The notes under the pieces were generated by a model. It was not told the DNA's origin. It did no database searches and saw only the letters and a list, made by a program, of their open reading frames with translations. A stretch of DNA of 64,000 bases from Dallia pectoralis (lineage: Eukaryota; Chordata; Actinopteri; Esociformes; Umbridae), in the NCBI GenBank assembly GCA_029465975.1, contig CM055737.1, positions 11,734,445 to 11,798,444 of the forward strand, in the 5' to 3' direction. Of this stretch, positions 12,201 through 24,039 are shown one piece after another (position 1 is the stretch's first letter; every line of letters starts with the position of its first letter). The position numbers and the translations under genes are program-made.

Positions 12201-15200
12201 AGTGAGGCGTCCCCTATGTCTTCTGGGTGGCTGGGCACGGACACACGACTCCTGTAGATGGAGCCTATCTTAATGACGCCATTTTGTGCCACCAGCACTG
12301 TGCTTTCTTTCTCGTCGGCTATTTTGGTCCATTTGATGCGCAGGGACTCGGTCCTTGTCATGGTTACTGTGCCGTTGGCGTTGATGGTGGGCATGGCAGT
12401 GGGCATGGTGGAGAAGTGGCAGGGCAGAACCACTTTCCCCGAGAGGGAGCCACTGACCGGTCTCATTATGGTTAACGAGTCTGAAGCTAGGGAACAAAAG
12501 AGAATAGGTAAGAAAGCTGAATGATGGATGAATATACCATAGAGAGGTCACACTATAGAGAGGAACGATGAATGATGGATGAAAATACCATAGAGAGGTC
12601 ACACTGTAGAGAGGAAAGATGAATGATGGATGAAAATACCATAGAGAGGTCACACTATAGAGAGGAACGATGAATGATGGATGAAAATACCATAGAGAGG
12701 TCGCACTATAGAGAGGAAAGATGAATGATGGATGAAAATACCATAGAGAGGTCACACTATAGAGAGGAACGATGAATGATGGATGAAAATACCATAGAGA
12801 GGTCAAACTATAGAGAGGAACGATGAATGATGGATGAAAATACCATAGAGAGGTCACACTATAGAGAGGAAAGATGAATGATGGATGAAAATACCTATAG
12901 AGAGGAAAGATGAATGATGGAGAGAGGTCACACTATAGAGAGGAAAGATGAATGATGGATGAAAATACCATAGAGAGGTCACACTATAGAGAGGAAAGAT
13001 GAATGATGGATGAAAATACCATAGAGAGGTCACACTATAGAGAGGAAAGATGAATGATGGATAAAAATACCATAGAGAGGTCACACTATAGAGAGGAAAG
13101 ATGAATGATGGATGAAAATACCATAGAGAGGTCACACTATAGAGAGGAAAGATGAATGATGGATGAAAAAGGTCACACTATAGAGAGAGAACGATGAATG
13201 ATGGATGAAAATACCATAGAGAGGTCACACTATAGAGAGGAAAGATGAATGATGGATGAAAATACCATAGAGTCACAGGTCACACTATAGAGAGGAAAGA
13301 TGAATGATGGATGAAAATACCATAGAGAGGTCACACTATAGAGAGGAACGATGAATGATGGATGAAAATACCATAGAGAGGTCACACTATAGAGAGGAAC
13401 GATGAATGATGGATGAAAATACCATAGAGAGGTCACACTATAGAGAGGAAAGATGAATGATGGATGAAAATACCATAGAGAGGTCACACTATAGAGAGGA
13501 AAGATGAATGATGGATGAAAATACCATAGAGAGGTCACACTATAGAGAGGAACGATGAATGATGGATGAAAATACCATAGAGAGGTCACACTATAGAGAG
13601 GAAAGATGAATGATGGATGAAAATACCATAGAGAGGTCACACTATAGAGAGGAAATGGATGATGAATGATGGATGAAAATACCATAGAGAGGTCACACTA
13701 TAGAGAGGAAAGATGAATGATGGATGAAAATACCATAGAGAGGTCACACTATAGAGAGGAAAGATGAATGATGGATGAAAATACCATAGAGAGGTCACAC
13801 TATAGAGAGGAAAGATGAATGATGGATGAAAATACCATAGAGAGGTCACACTATAGAGAGGAAAGATGAATGATGGATGAAAATACCATAGAGAGGTCAC
13901 ACTATAGAGAGGAAAGATGAATGATGGATGAAAATACCATAGAGAGGTCACACTATAGAGAGGAAAGATGAATGATGGATGAAAATACCATAGAGAGGTC
14001 ACACTATAGAGAGGAAAGATGAATGATGGATGAAAATACCATAGAGAGGTCACACTATAGAGAGGAAAGATGAATGATGGATGAAAATACCATAGAGAGG
14101 TCACACTATAGAGAGGAAAGATGAATGATGGATGAAAAGGTCACACTATAGAGAGGAAAGATGAATGATGGATGAAAATACCATAGAGAGGTCACACTAT
14201 AGAGAGGAAAGATGAATGATGGATGAAAATACCATAGAGAGGTCACACTATAGAGAGGAAAGATGAATGATGGATGAAAATACCATAGAGAGGTCACACT
14301 ATAGAGAGGAAAGATGAATGATGGATGAAAATACCATAGAGAGGTCACACTATAGAGAGGAAAGATGAATGATGGATGAAAATACCATAGAGAGGTCACA
14401 CTATAGAGAGGAAAGATGAATGAGATGAATGATGAATGATGGATGAAAATACCATAGAGAGGTCACACTATAGAGAGGAAAGATGAATGATGGATGAAAA
14501 TACCATAGAGAGGTCACACTATAGAGAGGAAAGATGAATGATGGATGAAAATACCATAGAGAGGTCACACTATAGAGAGGAAAGATGAATGATGGATGAA
14601 AATACCATAGAGAGGTCACACTATAGACAGGAAAGATGAATGATGGATGAAAATACCATAGAGAGGTCACACTATAGAGAGGAAAGATGAATGATGGATG
14701 AAAATACCATAGAGAGGTCACACTATAGAGAGGAAAGATGAATGATGGATGAAAATACCATAGAGAGGTCACACTATAGAGAGGAAAGATGAATGATGGA
14801 TGAAAATACCATAGAGAGGTCACAAAGCATGCTTTTTAAGAAGTGTTGTGGAATCTAAGATAATTTTAGCTTTGCCCTAAAGTCCTTGTCCAATAACATA
14901 GCGAGAGAACATACACAGAGGGTGTAACATTAACGCCCTGTCTATAAACAAGCATCATTACACCAAACTGTTCATAGGAAAGTATAGCATCATCCTCAAA
15001 ATGATGGGAGGAACGTACAGGACGTGATAAATGTACCATACATACCAATAAATAAATATATACATGTATATATATATGGCAATAAATAGGCAGACAGGAC
15101 AGTTATGGCTGTGTTCTTACTCGTTTTTCTCATTACTCGTTATGTCCTGGACCAAATGACCACCTTATTCTGTGTTAAAAGTCAATATGGTAATAATTAA

Positions 15201-17459
15201 CATGTTTGTTGTCTAGGATCAGGCTCAATGAAAAACAAAAACGACTCTATAATTTCTGCAATTTATAGTAGAAATCTGAAAAAACTAACATCACACAGCA
15301 ACACTTGACAGCTCTAAGATGGTCCAAATATTTATATTTCTCTCTTTGTCTGTGTGAAAACCAACACCAGCTACAGTTTGATACAGACATGAGACAGCAT
15401 GAAAATATGTTCACTTTAGACAGATGACACTGCCTGGCTCAGACAGACAAACAGTCCTCTGGAGAATGGTCATTAACAATATCAGTAACTCCCAGTATTT
15501 GTGTATGTGACACGTGTAACCGCACCAAACACAGCACACAATTGTACAATGTTAGAGACTTGGCCCCCTGAATCACCTAAGCACCCAGTATGAATCACCT
15601 TGGTTCCCACAATGAATCAACATTGGTTCCCACAATGAATCAACCCTGGTTCCCACAATGCATCAACCCTGGTTCCAAGCCTTGTATGTATACATTTGTT
15701 GACTAACACCTAAATGCTTACATACAGTTGAACTAAAGTAATGACAATAAAATAAAAGTGTAATTCACTCAGAGGACAGTGTATACACTCCCTGTCTTCC
15801 TCAATAACTACAAATACATACATAGCGTCTAGCATATCTTTGAGAGTTTACAGAGGCTGATGTGTGCATTGGGGTGTCTACGGACCATTTTGGTCGGTTG
15901 GTGACCCCAAGAAACATGCACATCTCTAACTTTTCTCAACTTCAGCCCAATGAAAGTGGATTAGGGCCTTCTTGGGCCTCTCTTTCCCGAAATTCACAAT
16001 CAGCTGCATTGTCTTGCAGACAATAAGGGAGAGATTGTTACCCTGGCACCACACTGTCACGTGCCCGGTCCTCCTCTCTACAGGCCGTTAGAGACCCGCC
16101 TCTGCCCTGTCGTTAAACCTGACTGTAATGTTGGGGTCATGCGTTGTCACATAGTCGTGGGTAAACAAGGAGAAATGGAACGAAGTGAACAGAGCATCTT
16201 TCGTTCCAGGTGGAACAGTAGGCCTTTGGTTTTTCTACTGATGCCACAGCCTTGACAACATAAAACTGAGAACAGGACCTCAAGGAACACACACACACAC
16301 AGATGCAGCCAGAGGTGTAGACATCCGGGCATCAGATTAGACACATCTAAAAATATAATGACTGAGCATTTAAAAACTTGTCTCAGGCAGGGCAAGACTG
16401 GAATAGGATATTGCTTAGCAAGGAGAGATTTCTACTCAGGCAATAGGTGGCGAGATAATAACTGCAGACAGCCTAAAACCAAAAGGGGTTCAGATGATCA
16501 GCCAAAGCCAAGTCTCTTGGAACCTGGTTCACCAGTACTGGCTGTTAGGACATCCTGGAGCTCTGAACATAAACGAAAGAGGGAGGGGCATATAGAGTGG
16601 GCGGAGCCGACAAAGTGACTGTTTAGGCTCTCAGCCATTCTTGCAGAGTCGTCGGTGACAGTATTCTCACATTTGAGTGTCACGAATGCAATGTGGCAGA
16701 ATGCTTTGATGAGTTGTGGGACAACACCCGAGGCATCAGCCAGGAGTCCGAACAGAGGGCCTTGTTAGGGTTGAACGGTGAAAACAGCTGTTTTAGCTTT
16801 TGTTTTGTTTTTTACTTTCAGTTGAACCAGTAAGTTAACTCATTCTCATTTACAGCAGTGACTTAGTGATCAATTAGGGTTGTAACGCCTTCACTGCTCA
16901 GAAACAGATTGATTAGTTCCTTCCAAGGGATTCGATCTGGCGATCTTCTGTCAAGTGGACAGACGCTTTTACCTATTCTTTTGACTTAATACAGACTAGA
17001 ATCTGGGTCCACTTGAAAGGTGTCCTGTCTAAACCTGGAGACAACGCCAATGTCCTAAGGAGCATTTCCCACTATCCACTGCCCAGTGCAGAGTAGACCA
17101 TACAGCACCTACAGGCATGTACTTCTTGCAGTCTGGATTATTTAATCAATCTGGTAGGCGCTAAATGCTGTGAGATGTGGAGTTAATTTGTGACAGCGGT
17201 TGCATGCAGAATGTAAACCAGTGGAAAACAATCGTTTGAAATTGCCTGCAAGCAAATGGCAATTTGCCTTTTTTGCCCCATTGAATTGTACTGAAACAGA
17301 TGCATTATAAACACTTATACTGTACGTTGAGAATCTGAAAAGGGAGAGAGAGAATGAGAGAGTCATAGCAGAAGCAGATAACACTTACCAAGCCCGGATA
17401 CAGTTTGACATATGGAGTATAACCACAGAATATGTTTTATATTCAGTGTCATCTTGAGT
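1861..17459 (-). CDS. vcan: Versican core protein gene, N-terminal six exons (partial, leaves window at left)
   Basis: Versican is a large secreted hyaluronan-binding chondroitin sulfate proteoglycan of the lectican family. Read on the minus strand, the exons are 17459-17389 (ATG at 17452), 12480-12100, 11297-11123, 10700-10573, 7145-6852 and 3216-1861. They total 2398 coding bases, about 799 residues. Every junction has AG/GT signals and the phases match (1,1,0-type split in Link 1,1,1). Domain order is signal peptide, Ig-V, Link 1, Link 2, then a mucin-like exon. This is the lectican N-terminal G1 domain followed by a glycosaminoglycan region. Exon sizes of 175 and 128 bp for the Link 1 pair are typical of the family. 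Ig and Link sequences are closest to vertebrate versican rather than aggrecan, brevican or neurocan as far as I can recall. The EGF, lectin and Sushi domains (G3) are not in the window. Which of the two teleost versican paralogs this is cannot be decided here. Confidence 0.94.
3705..4096. repeat. 75-bp minisatellite in vcan intron
   Basis: Five copies lie head to tail, each containing agggccgaaacctgtgaccc followed by ggtaaagatgtagataacct. The first copies repeat at 75 bp. The last two carry a 3-bp longer variant (gtatgtgaagcctgctg in place of gtctgaagcctcctg). The period is a multiple of 3 without stop codons, so all three minus-strand frames stay open across it. It lies between the Link 2 and mucin-like exons. 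Confidence 0.95.
4097..6851. other. vcan intron, no gene seen
   Basis: This is mostly AT-rich unique sequence. A short two-copy direct repeat at about 4432-4502 contains ttgttgaggaaact. No coding exon was recognised. Confidence 0.5.
6852..7145 (-). CDS. vcan: vcan Link 2 domain exon
   Basis: The 294-bp exon, in phase 1 at both ends, encodes the second Link module: GEVFFAPVACKMTMEEAKMQ, LDRCDYGWLSDGSARHPVAL, GGGLMGVRTMYRHKNQTGFP, ending AYCFK. The four canonical cysteines and the N-glycosylation sequon NQT are present. An additional Cys in PVACKM lies where the mammalian proteins I recall have a Ser-Lys pair, giving five cysteines in the module. The acceptor is ttctcag at 7146-7147 and the donor is GTGAAA at 6851. 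Confidence 0.95.
7146..8334. other. vcan intron, no gene seen
   Basis: AT-rich intron sequence between the Link 2 exon and the large CACATAGTGA array. It includes a short run of ataagata-type repeats near 7345-7395. No exon was recognised. Confidence 0.5.
8335..9706. repeat. 1.37-kb minisatellite of 12/15-bp units in vcan intron
   Basis: About 100 units of two interleaved sizes are present: agcacatagtga (12 bp) and acagcagcacatagtga-type (15 bp), with point variants (gcggcac, gagcagc, gaacatc). Because both sizes are multiples of 3 without stops, the minus strand carries several very long open frames rich in Cys, Leu, Ala and Val-His-Tyr. These are repeat artefacts, not genes. The array lies between the Link 1b and Link 2 exons of vcan. 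Confidence 0.97.
9707..10572. other. vcan intron, no gene seen
   Basis: Unique-looking intron sequence between the large array and the second Link 1 exon. No feature was recognised. Confidence 0.5.
10573..10700 (-). CDS. vcan: vcan Link 1 domain, second half
   Basis: The 128-bp exon completes Link 1: RYPITRPRTGCFGNLLTRPG, then VRTYGMRKPTETYDVYCYVD. Module cysteines 3 and 4 are present. It ends at donor GTAAGA (10572) in phase 1 after LDG. Size and boundaries are those of the canonical lectican Link exon pair. Confidence 0.95.
11123..11297 (-). CDS. vcan: vcan Link 1 domain, first half
   Basis: The 175-bp exon encodes GVVFHYRAKTSRYTMNYQSA and onward to GFDQCDAGWLADMSVR, the start of the first hyaluronan-binding Link module. 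Cysteines 1 and 2 of the module are present (QACQN, DQCDA). The acceptor is at 11298-11299. The donor GTAAGA is at 11122, splitting an Arg codon with the next exon (AG|A). Confidence 0.95.
11866..12033. repeat. 42-bp tandem repeat, four copies
   Basis: Four copies of agcagatcataactctgaaa followed by ctatttagcatatctaccatct, with few differences, lie in the vcan intron about 70 bp past the donor of the Ig exon. The unit is a multiple of 3, so the open frame of the Ig exon runs on into it. Confidence 0.93.
12100..12480 (-). CDS. vcan: vcan Ig-like V-type domain exon
   Basis: This exon of 381 bp encodes residues about 22-148. It shows the V-set pattern: first Cys in VLPCHFSTMP, core Trp in LRIKWTKI, and second Cys in SDAGTYSCEVIYGIED. 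The segments STVLVAQNG, RVSVPSHPE and GDASLTMVKL are near-identical to the family. The acceptor is preceded by a good pyrimidine tract (tctcttttgttccctagcttcag), and the donor is GTTCGT at 12099, both giving phase 1. In lecticans this domain supports hyaluronan and link-protein binding. A 51-bp tandem array begins only about 45 bp upstream of the acceptor, and a 42-bp array lies just past the donor. Confidence 0.95.
12521..14823. repeat. 51-bp minisatellite, about 45 copies, upstream of vcan Ig exon
   Basis: Units read accatagagaggtcacacta followed by tagagaggaaagatgaatga and tggatgaaaat, 51 bp in all. Variants include c for a in ggaacgatg and several deleted or extended units (for example near 12895, 13168, 13270, 14135 and 14415). 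At 17 codons per unit it is open in the minus frame and translates as a repeated SLWYFHPSFIFPLYSV block. The array ends about 40-45 bp before the splice acceptor of the Ig exon. Confidence 0.97.
14824..17388. other. vcan intron between signal-peptide and Ig exons
   Basis: This is the rest of the intron. It holds a short direct repeat of a 21-bp unit (tggttcccacaatgaatcaa) at about 15600-15675 and a small CA run near 16290. No other exon was recognised. Confidence 0.5.
17389..17459 (-). CDS. vcan: vcan exon 2: start codon and signal peptide
   Basis: The ATG is at 17452-17450, preceded by a 7-base 5'UTR and a splice acceptor with a pyrimidine-rich tract (ttctgctttcag). The peptide begins MTLNIKHILWLYSICQTVSG, a short hydrophobic signal sequence. 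It resembles the start of mammalian versican, which also has an N-I-K segment followed by I-L-W. The donor GTAAGT lies at 17388, and the exon ends in phase 1, joining to the Ig exon to give an Asp codon. The acceptor before the ATG implies an upstream noncoding exon 1, which I could not locate. Confidence 0.85.
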
Positions 17460-20400
17460 CTGAAAGCAGAAGGGAAACACGGTGCATGACTAAAAACGTA
17501 CAATGAGACATACCGTCTGTCTGATGACGATCTAGCAAGGCCCATTTGCATTTATTGCCACGTCAGCATGTTAAACAGTTAGTGACAGCAGACCTCCCAG
17601 AAGACGAAATGATTGTCTGCAATGAACAGTTATTACTGGATGATAAACCAAATTAACCTGATAGTGGCCAATTTAATGATCCAGATGGGGACCGGTTCCC
17701 CGTGATTGTATTCAACTATTATCACGGTTCCGTGGTCTACAGCATGTGTAACAAACTGGGGAACCCCGGGGGGTCTGTAAGGAACCACCTGGGTGTCCGT
17801 GTAAAGAAACATCAACCCTCTCAGGATGTTTTTCAGTTAATTGTCGATGTTAAGTGGCCATGTCTGTAAACAAAAGTAGTTTGTTTGAAAACATTCCAGA
17901 TCAATAGGAATCATGTTTTAGACACCTACTTCTTTTCTTGGCATTGGACTAGAACGCTACATCATAAACGAGTGCATTAGTGAGATTATTGATCGTCGCA
18001 TCCAATCTGGGTCAGGCAATGTTAACACCTATTATGTTTATTGTCTTTTTGTTATCGCCTTCTGTTTTATTCTAATCACATTGTCGCAAAACCTAATCAG
18101 TAATTATGGCCACGCGTTGTCACAGTAACCACAGCGGGATCTGGAAAACTGATCAGGACATGTGTCACCCAAAACTAAACGTGCATTCGGCTACTTATCA
18201 GAACGCTTGCTCAACCTGGTTTACATTCATGCCTAGAGGACAGCCAGTGACACTACCGCAGTCTGCAGGTACCTGACCCACCACAGGGAGGCACCACACG
18301 ACAACTCTGACAACCTTAACATCAACCAGCACAGCTTTACGCCAGTTTGCACCACCCTCGACCAGAGGTGTGTCCCAATCTAGATTAACAATTAAGATTG
18401 GCGTGAAGCAGCAGCACTTACAGACATACTTTATTTTAGAAGGTACCCAAATGTTGAATGCCAGTGCATGACGCTATTGAAGGTCTAAACCCTACTAGAA
18501 TGTGTGATGCAATGTGGGTCCTGGACAGGGCCTGAATTTGACTTATTTTAAGGAATGTCTGCATGAAACCTGTATCATTACCTCATTTGTATGTCATTTT
18601 CAAGGCCAATACATGAATGTGACCTGGGAATATATATTGTTGGGGACATAGACATGAAGTTTATCAAACCCCTGGTCAATTTGTCAGTCTGATCACTTCC
18701 TCCGCATGTGTGGGTGGTGAGATCTGGACTTCATGGGGGGCCTTCTGGGGTGTCAAGTCATGACCGTATGGGAGAACACGGTGAGTGAGTGAGTGAGTAG
18801 ACATATCAAACGGTTTGATTTGTTACATTTTCTGCCTATTTTGGAAAACCTGCTCTATAGCCCACCACCGGATAGCTGCCCATGCTTGCTGCTTGATTTG
18901 AGTTTATTTGATGAGGTCATTTGGCATACTCTCCGACCATACTCCTACTAATGCAACTACTTTTTCGATAACCCTTGACGTTTTGTATAAATTAGTCATT
19001 ATACCTGGACATGTGGACAATGCTTTTTTTATGCAAAAGCTTTGCAATGTTTTGGAGGAATTAAATACCATCACATCCGATTATATAAAAAAGTATATAA
19101 ATGATTAAATAAAGACTTCTGATCACTCAAGAGGCTTAATTGGTTACAGTTTTGGGAGTAGCCTATATGATAATTAAAGCCCCATGAGATGCAGTAAGTC
19201 ACCCTATAAGATTTTCCCAACTTTTTTTTGTTAAAAATTTGAACAAAAGTTAGTCTACTTTGGATTTCAAATAATGAAGGTAAAAGACAATAAGCAACTT
19301 AGAAAAACACGCGCACGCACTGAAGGGTCTATATGGGGCTACTATCCGCAAAATGATGCTCAAATAAAACTTGCGTGCCATGACAATAGTCCAAATAAGA
19401 CATATGATACTCCTTATTCTAACATATTGTTTAGGCTTCATGCTTAAATCCAGTTGCAATGCATTAGAGCAGTGTAATAAAATAAATCCTATATTTCCCC
19501 AACAAAATAATACATGCAAACAAACATTACCTTAAACGGGGGTTTAATTCCATTCAAAAACGACAATTGGTGTAAATCCTTTAAAAAAAACTCGAGTTAT
19601 TTCCAGTGGTGCCTGAAAAGTTTCCCAGATGATATTCTGCGCAAAACGTCCGGGCGTGTGCGGTTCCTCTGGACCGGATCAATGTTCCCCTATTAGGTGA
19701 CCCAGTCTGCGTGTTCTGATCGGGGCAGGAGCAAATCAGATGTGCTTGGACCGCTGCAAGTTCAAATGCGCCTTACTTGCTCTGATGAGGAGGGGCACAC
19801 AATACAAGTGACCATCCTAACCCTAGTAGACACCAGTAGACACCTTATGGGGGATGATTAGAGACCAGTGAGACAAGGTCCAACATGAACATCCTCCTCT
19901 TATAATGTCCTGGTAACATCTGTACCCCATGGGTGCGCATCTGCATGCAAATATAGTCAGTGTGTGTTTCAGGGTTTCATTTGATCCTTAGTAAACTGGT
20001 AGTGTTTTGCATTTGTCCATACTCTGATCTAACACAATCCTGAAGATTTTATTGCAAAATTATGTTTTAAGTGCGGATAAAAAAATTGGTTGGCATGAGT
20101 TAATCCATATTATATTTATTCATATGCATACAGTCCTATTGAACATACAGATTATGCTTAACACAAGATGTTGGTTGAAAACACTATTACTGGAAAACAG
20201 AGGTTAATTCTATTGGATATTGAAATACATCCCAAGTGGATTGCATAAATAAATTATTTTTTACTACACTACATTTATTGTAGGTATTTCATTAAAGTCT
20301 AAATCAGGAATGCAAATTGTCAGCCTGTACATTTGGGTCAGTATGGGGATCTATAACCTCTGTAGCTACAGTCCTAACCTGGTTTGGTACCGAGACCTCT

Positions 20401-22664
20401 GACACGACCCACAGAGAAACCAGTTAGTGGTTTGACAAGGAGACCCCTTTTGCAGGTTCTTTCCACATGGGGGAGAGGCTGGACCATTCTTTCTTTTAGC
20501 TGATAATAAAGCTGGATGGGCCTCTTTAAAGCTGTGTATAAGCCAATAGGCTAGTTTATGATTCGGAACCATCCAATAGGATTGATAAGTTTTCATTATA
20601 CATTTTATTTTATAACATGCTTATCTTCCATATTGAACATGTGAAGGTGGGATGGTTACAACGTATGACTGAAAATTAAAAAGGATTTTAACAGATTGCC
20701 CAATCATACATCATGTAATCAATCATACCATACAAATGTTTTTCGGGATAAATGTTAAAGGTTGTTTAAAACTGAACATTATAATGGATTAGATAATGTT
20801 CAGATGCAACAAAAACAGTCAACATTAATCCCAAACAAACATTTTTATTCTGATAAAACGATGATTGATTACACGAGGAGAACTTATTAAGCAATCTGTT
20901 ATAATACATATACACACACATGCACATATATAAACAGGCTTGATACATACATACTGTACATACATATAACATGTGATTATAGGTGGTTTTGCATGATGCC
21001 ATTTTCACCAGAATGTTTAACACTTTGACACTGTAAATCTCTCTATATTTGCTCAGTCTAACAGCCAAATAGCCACTTTCTCTTTTATCTAGAACAGTGG
21101 TGCACTTTTTGACAAATCAATTACTTTTGTAGGGCCTTACTTAAAACCAGTGTCATTGAATCTGTCTCCCGTCAGTTTGTCTGTGATGCTGTCCAAACAC
21201 GACTCCTTGGTGGGTCTTTCCCGGCAAAGACGTGACAAAAGTCAAAAGGTTGAATGGCGGGTGGGCTGCTGCAGTCAAAATAACCAGGAAAAAACCCTAA
21301 GGTTGTGGCTTTGTCCCCCCCCCCCCCACACACACACACACACACACACCATCTCTTCCCCTTGGGGTTGAGGGCTCAGCTGTTAGTGCGGCTGAACCAT
21401 TCAAAGTCCTGCAGACAGTTTGTTCACAAGCTCCTGCAGGAGAACTACGTGGGGGAACAACGCCACAGCGATCACCAGGAAGGCACTGCAGCTGGAAACC
21501 TCCCATTCAATACAGATGTGGCTTTAGACTCCAGCCGCAGGGTCCGTCGTCACCTCCGTCACATCTGGTTTGGACCACCCGCTACAGAGGTCGAATGCTT
21601 TGCATCTACAGAAAGGACGCCCAGTGGACAACGGAGATACATCAAGGTCCCACATGACTCCAGGACAGGGAAGTGTACAGGAGAGATTGGCGCTGACCCA
21701 TCGCCCCCATCACCCCCCCGGTTATCCTTTTTGGCAGACAATAGGATGCTTTTGAACTGGGCAGATCCAAACCAGATGGTGTGGATCTGGCTGATGGGCA
21801 AAGCCAGGTCTGGACTGTCCGGGAGGCTAACTCAATCTCCATGGTTACATCCAACTGAGAATGCCTTTCATTTGCCAAAACTGAAGTAAAACTAACAACT
21901 GAATATGAGTGCAGAATTGATCTGACAGAGCATCACCAGGAAAGATACCCAGCACCAGAAGAATCAATGGGTCACAGATTCAGACAATTGCACATATGTG
22001 TCTTGGTGTCCGGAAATACGAGAACTGTGTATAAAAAGCCATTTAAAAACGGTGACATTTTGTGCTATGTCTACAACTGTTACCACCCGAAAGTAAAATC
22101 TTAATATAAATCTGATTCCTGCCACTACATTTTTCCCCCTTTGAGCCAAACGTTGTAGTCAGTAATAAAATGAACATTTACCTAAATGGCAGTCGTTGTG
22201 AAGGTGCCAGGCGGGTCCGATCGGAGGGGCCAGCGGACCAGACTAATTGTTATGTGAAATCAGGACATTGTCTCTATGACCCCTCCGATCAGACGAGGGC
22301 TTGTGCAAAGCTGATCAGTCTGTTGAAAGGGACATTGTCCCGGGCCCCCCTGGGGGACTCTTGTTAAAGTGTTGAGTGTTTTGTCCATGCTTGTTTGCAC
22401 TGTAATCATCGGCTACCCACTGGTCACCCTCCCACCATGGTCTCACAGAACTCCATACAGGAGTTCAATCATTACCACACAACCCCTCCACCAGAACGAT
22501 GTCTTTAATGAAGTGTGAGTCTTTGCTGTATACATCCTGTTGCCTGTGAACCACCCATACATGAATGGTAAAAAGAGTGTCCAAGGATTTTGAACCTTGT
22601 GATGTGCTACAGGCCCCAGGATGACCCAAATCCTCCAGGATCAATAAACAATAGGAATATACCA
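17460..22664. other. vcan 5' intron/intergenic sequence
   Basis: A noncoding vcan exon 1 is expected upstream of 17459 because a splice acceptor precedes the ATG, but it was not identifiable. A C-run followed by a CA repeat lies at about 21317-21349. An open stretch at 21305-21889 (plus) matches nothing I recognise. It overlaps the CA repeat and has open frames on both strands, so I do not call it a gene. Confidence 0.45.
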
Positions 22665-22666
22665 AT

Positions 22667-22893
22667 CTTGTCAGTTGTACAACTGAATGCCTTCAACTGA
22701 AATGTGTCCTCTGCATTTCACCCAACCCTGAGGTGCAGGGGGCAGCCCTAACCAGTTATCTGATTCGAGTTCCACGTCAACGGCGCGCGGAGACCATTTT
22801 AGGGTTAAGGGTTTTTTTTCACCTTGATGGTGGGGGGATTTGAACCAGGGACCTTCCAGACCTGCCCTATTCCCTAACCAGTAGGCCACCTGA
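22667..22893 (-). mobile_element. tRNA-derived SINE
   Basis: On the minus strand a tRNA-like head starts near 22890, with an A-box-like tggcctactggttaggga and a B-box-like ggttcaaatccc, as in Pol III promoters of SINEs. The body and tail (near 22670-22760) contain ttcagttgaaggcattcagt. The same tail recurs inverted at about 55845-55925 inside the Tc1 element, showing it is dispersed. Confidence 0.8.
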
Positions 22894-23003
22894 ACGAAAT
22901 AGTAGAAGGTTGTTGCTAACCCACCTGTAGATTCTAAGAGATTACTTCAGATTTGACGGTTTATCTCTAGATGAGCTGACAGCCTCAATGAAGTCACCCT
23001 ATA

Positions 23004-23603
23004 TAATGGCACTTTTCCACTACATAGAACCAGCTCGACTTGACTTGGCCCGACTCGGCTTGGCTCGCTTTCGCTCCGTTTTTCATTGTAGATAGTACCT
23101 GCACAATAGTACCCGGTCGTCATAGCGACGCGGCAGGAAACTGCTGTGACGTAATCTTCTACGCGACACACACTCGCTACCCACCCACACACAAGACAAT
23201 GGAGGATATCGAGTGTATGCTGTGTTTGACTGCGGGATGTGGCTGTTTCTCACGGCGCATTCTTTCGGTTTGCCATAGTATTGGTAATGGATAATATGTA
23301 CAGCTCTCACGCAATCTCTGGCCAAACTATTTAAAAATGGTGGGATTACTCAGGATACTACATCTGGCGCGTGCAATGATGATGCAGTTAATACTGACGA
23401 TTCTATAACCAATAAGCAGTCTGCCGTGTTTTCACGTCACATTTTAGTATCGCCCCAGCTCGCTCAGAACCTCGCCTGAGGTGGTACGAAAAAAATTACC
23501 TGGAAGCAGGTACAGGTACAACTTTTACCCAGTGGAAAACCAAAAAAACCGAGTTGAGTCGAGCTGAGGCGAGCTGGTTCTGTGCAGTGGAAAAGTTCCA
23601 TTA
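23004..23603. mobile_element. 600-bp nonautonomous DNA transposon with terminal inverted repeats
   Basis: The left end taatggcacttttccactac is matched in reverse complement at the right end (gtgcagtggaaaagttccatta). The similarity continues inward through agaaccagctcg and the gactcg-type tract. The interior is CpG-rich and has no transposase. This terminal sequence type is common in fish genomes. I leave the superfamily open. Confidence 0.85.
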
Positions 23604-24039
23604 GAATGCAGATCATGCTAATACATTAACATGATGGTGATATATGAATGAATACAACAGTAGAACCAATTAAGAAGAACACATACATACTTGACACACT
23701 TGCTGGAACACTAGTCAATCAGGGCTCAGTAGGTTCAAAGAGGTTCCTCAAGACCATTGGCATAGGGCATGAACTATTGAGTTTCGAAAGTAAATAATCA
23801 CATAATGCTTGCCGTGTTGACTGACATTGGCCTATTGGCAAATAGGAGGACATTATCCAATGGTAGTAATCGATTTTTAACAGTTGTGTCTCACAAATTT
23901 TGCACAGAGTATGATTTAACTTAATGTGTGATGATAGTGTAAAAACTGAATAACTTCAAAACAGTTCAGCTATTTATTGTAATGAAGATTTCTTTGTGTC
24001 CTTGACACAGAAACCCTAACCGAAACGCTAACCCTTTTT

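Noticed and set aside
12521..14823. Repeated SLWYFHPSF-type open frames
   Set aside because: Product of the 51-bp minisatellite. No start context and no conserved domain.
21305..21889. 194-codon plus-strand frame
   Set aside because: It starts in a C-run/CA microsatellite, has competing frames on the other strand and no recognisable domain.
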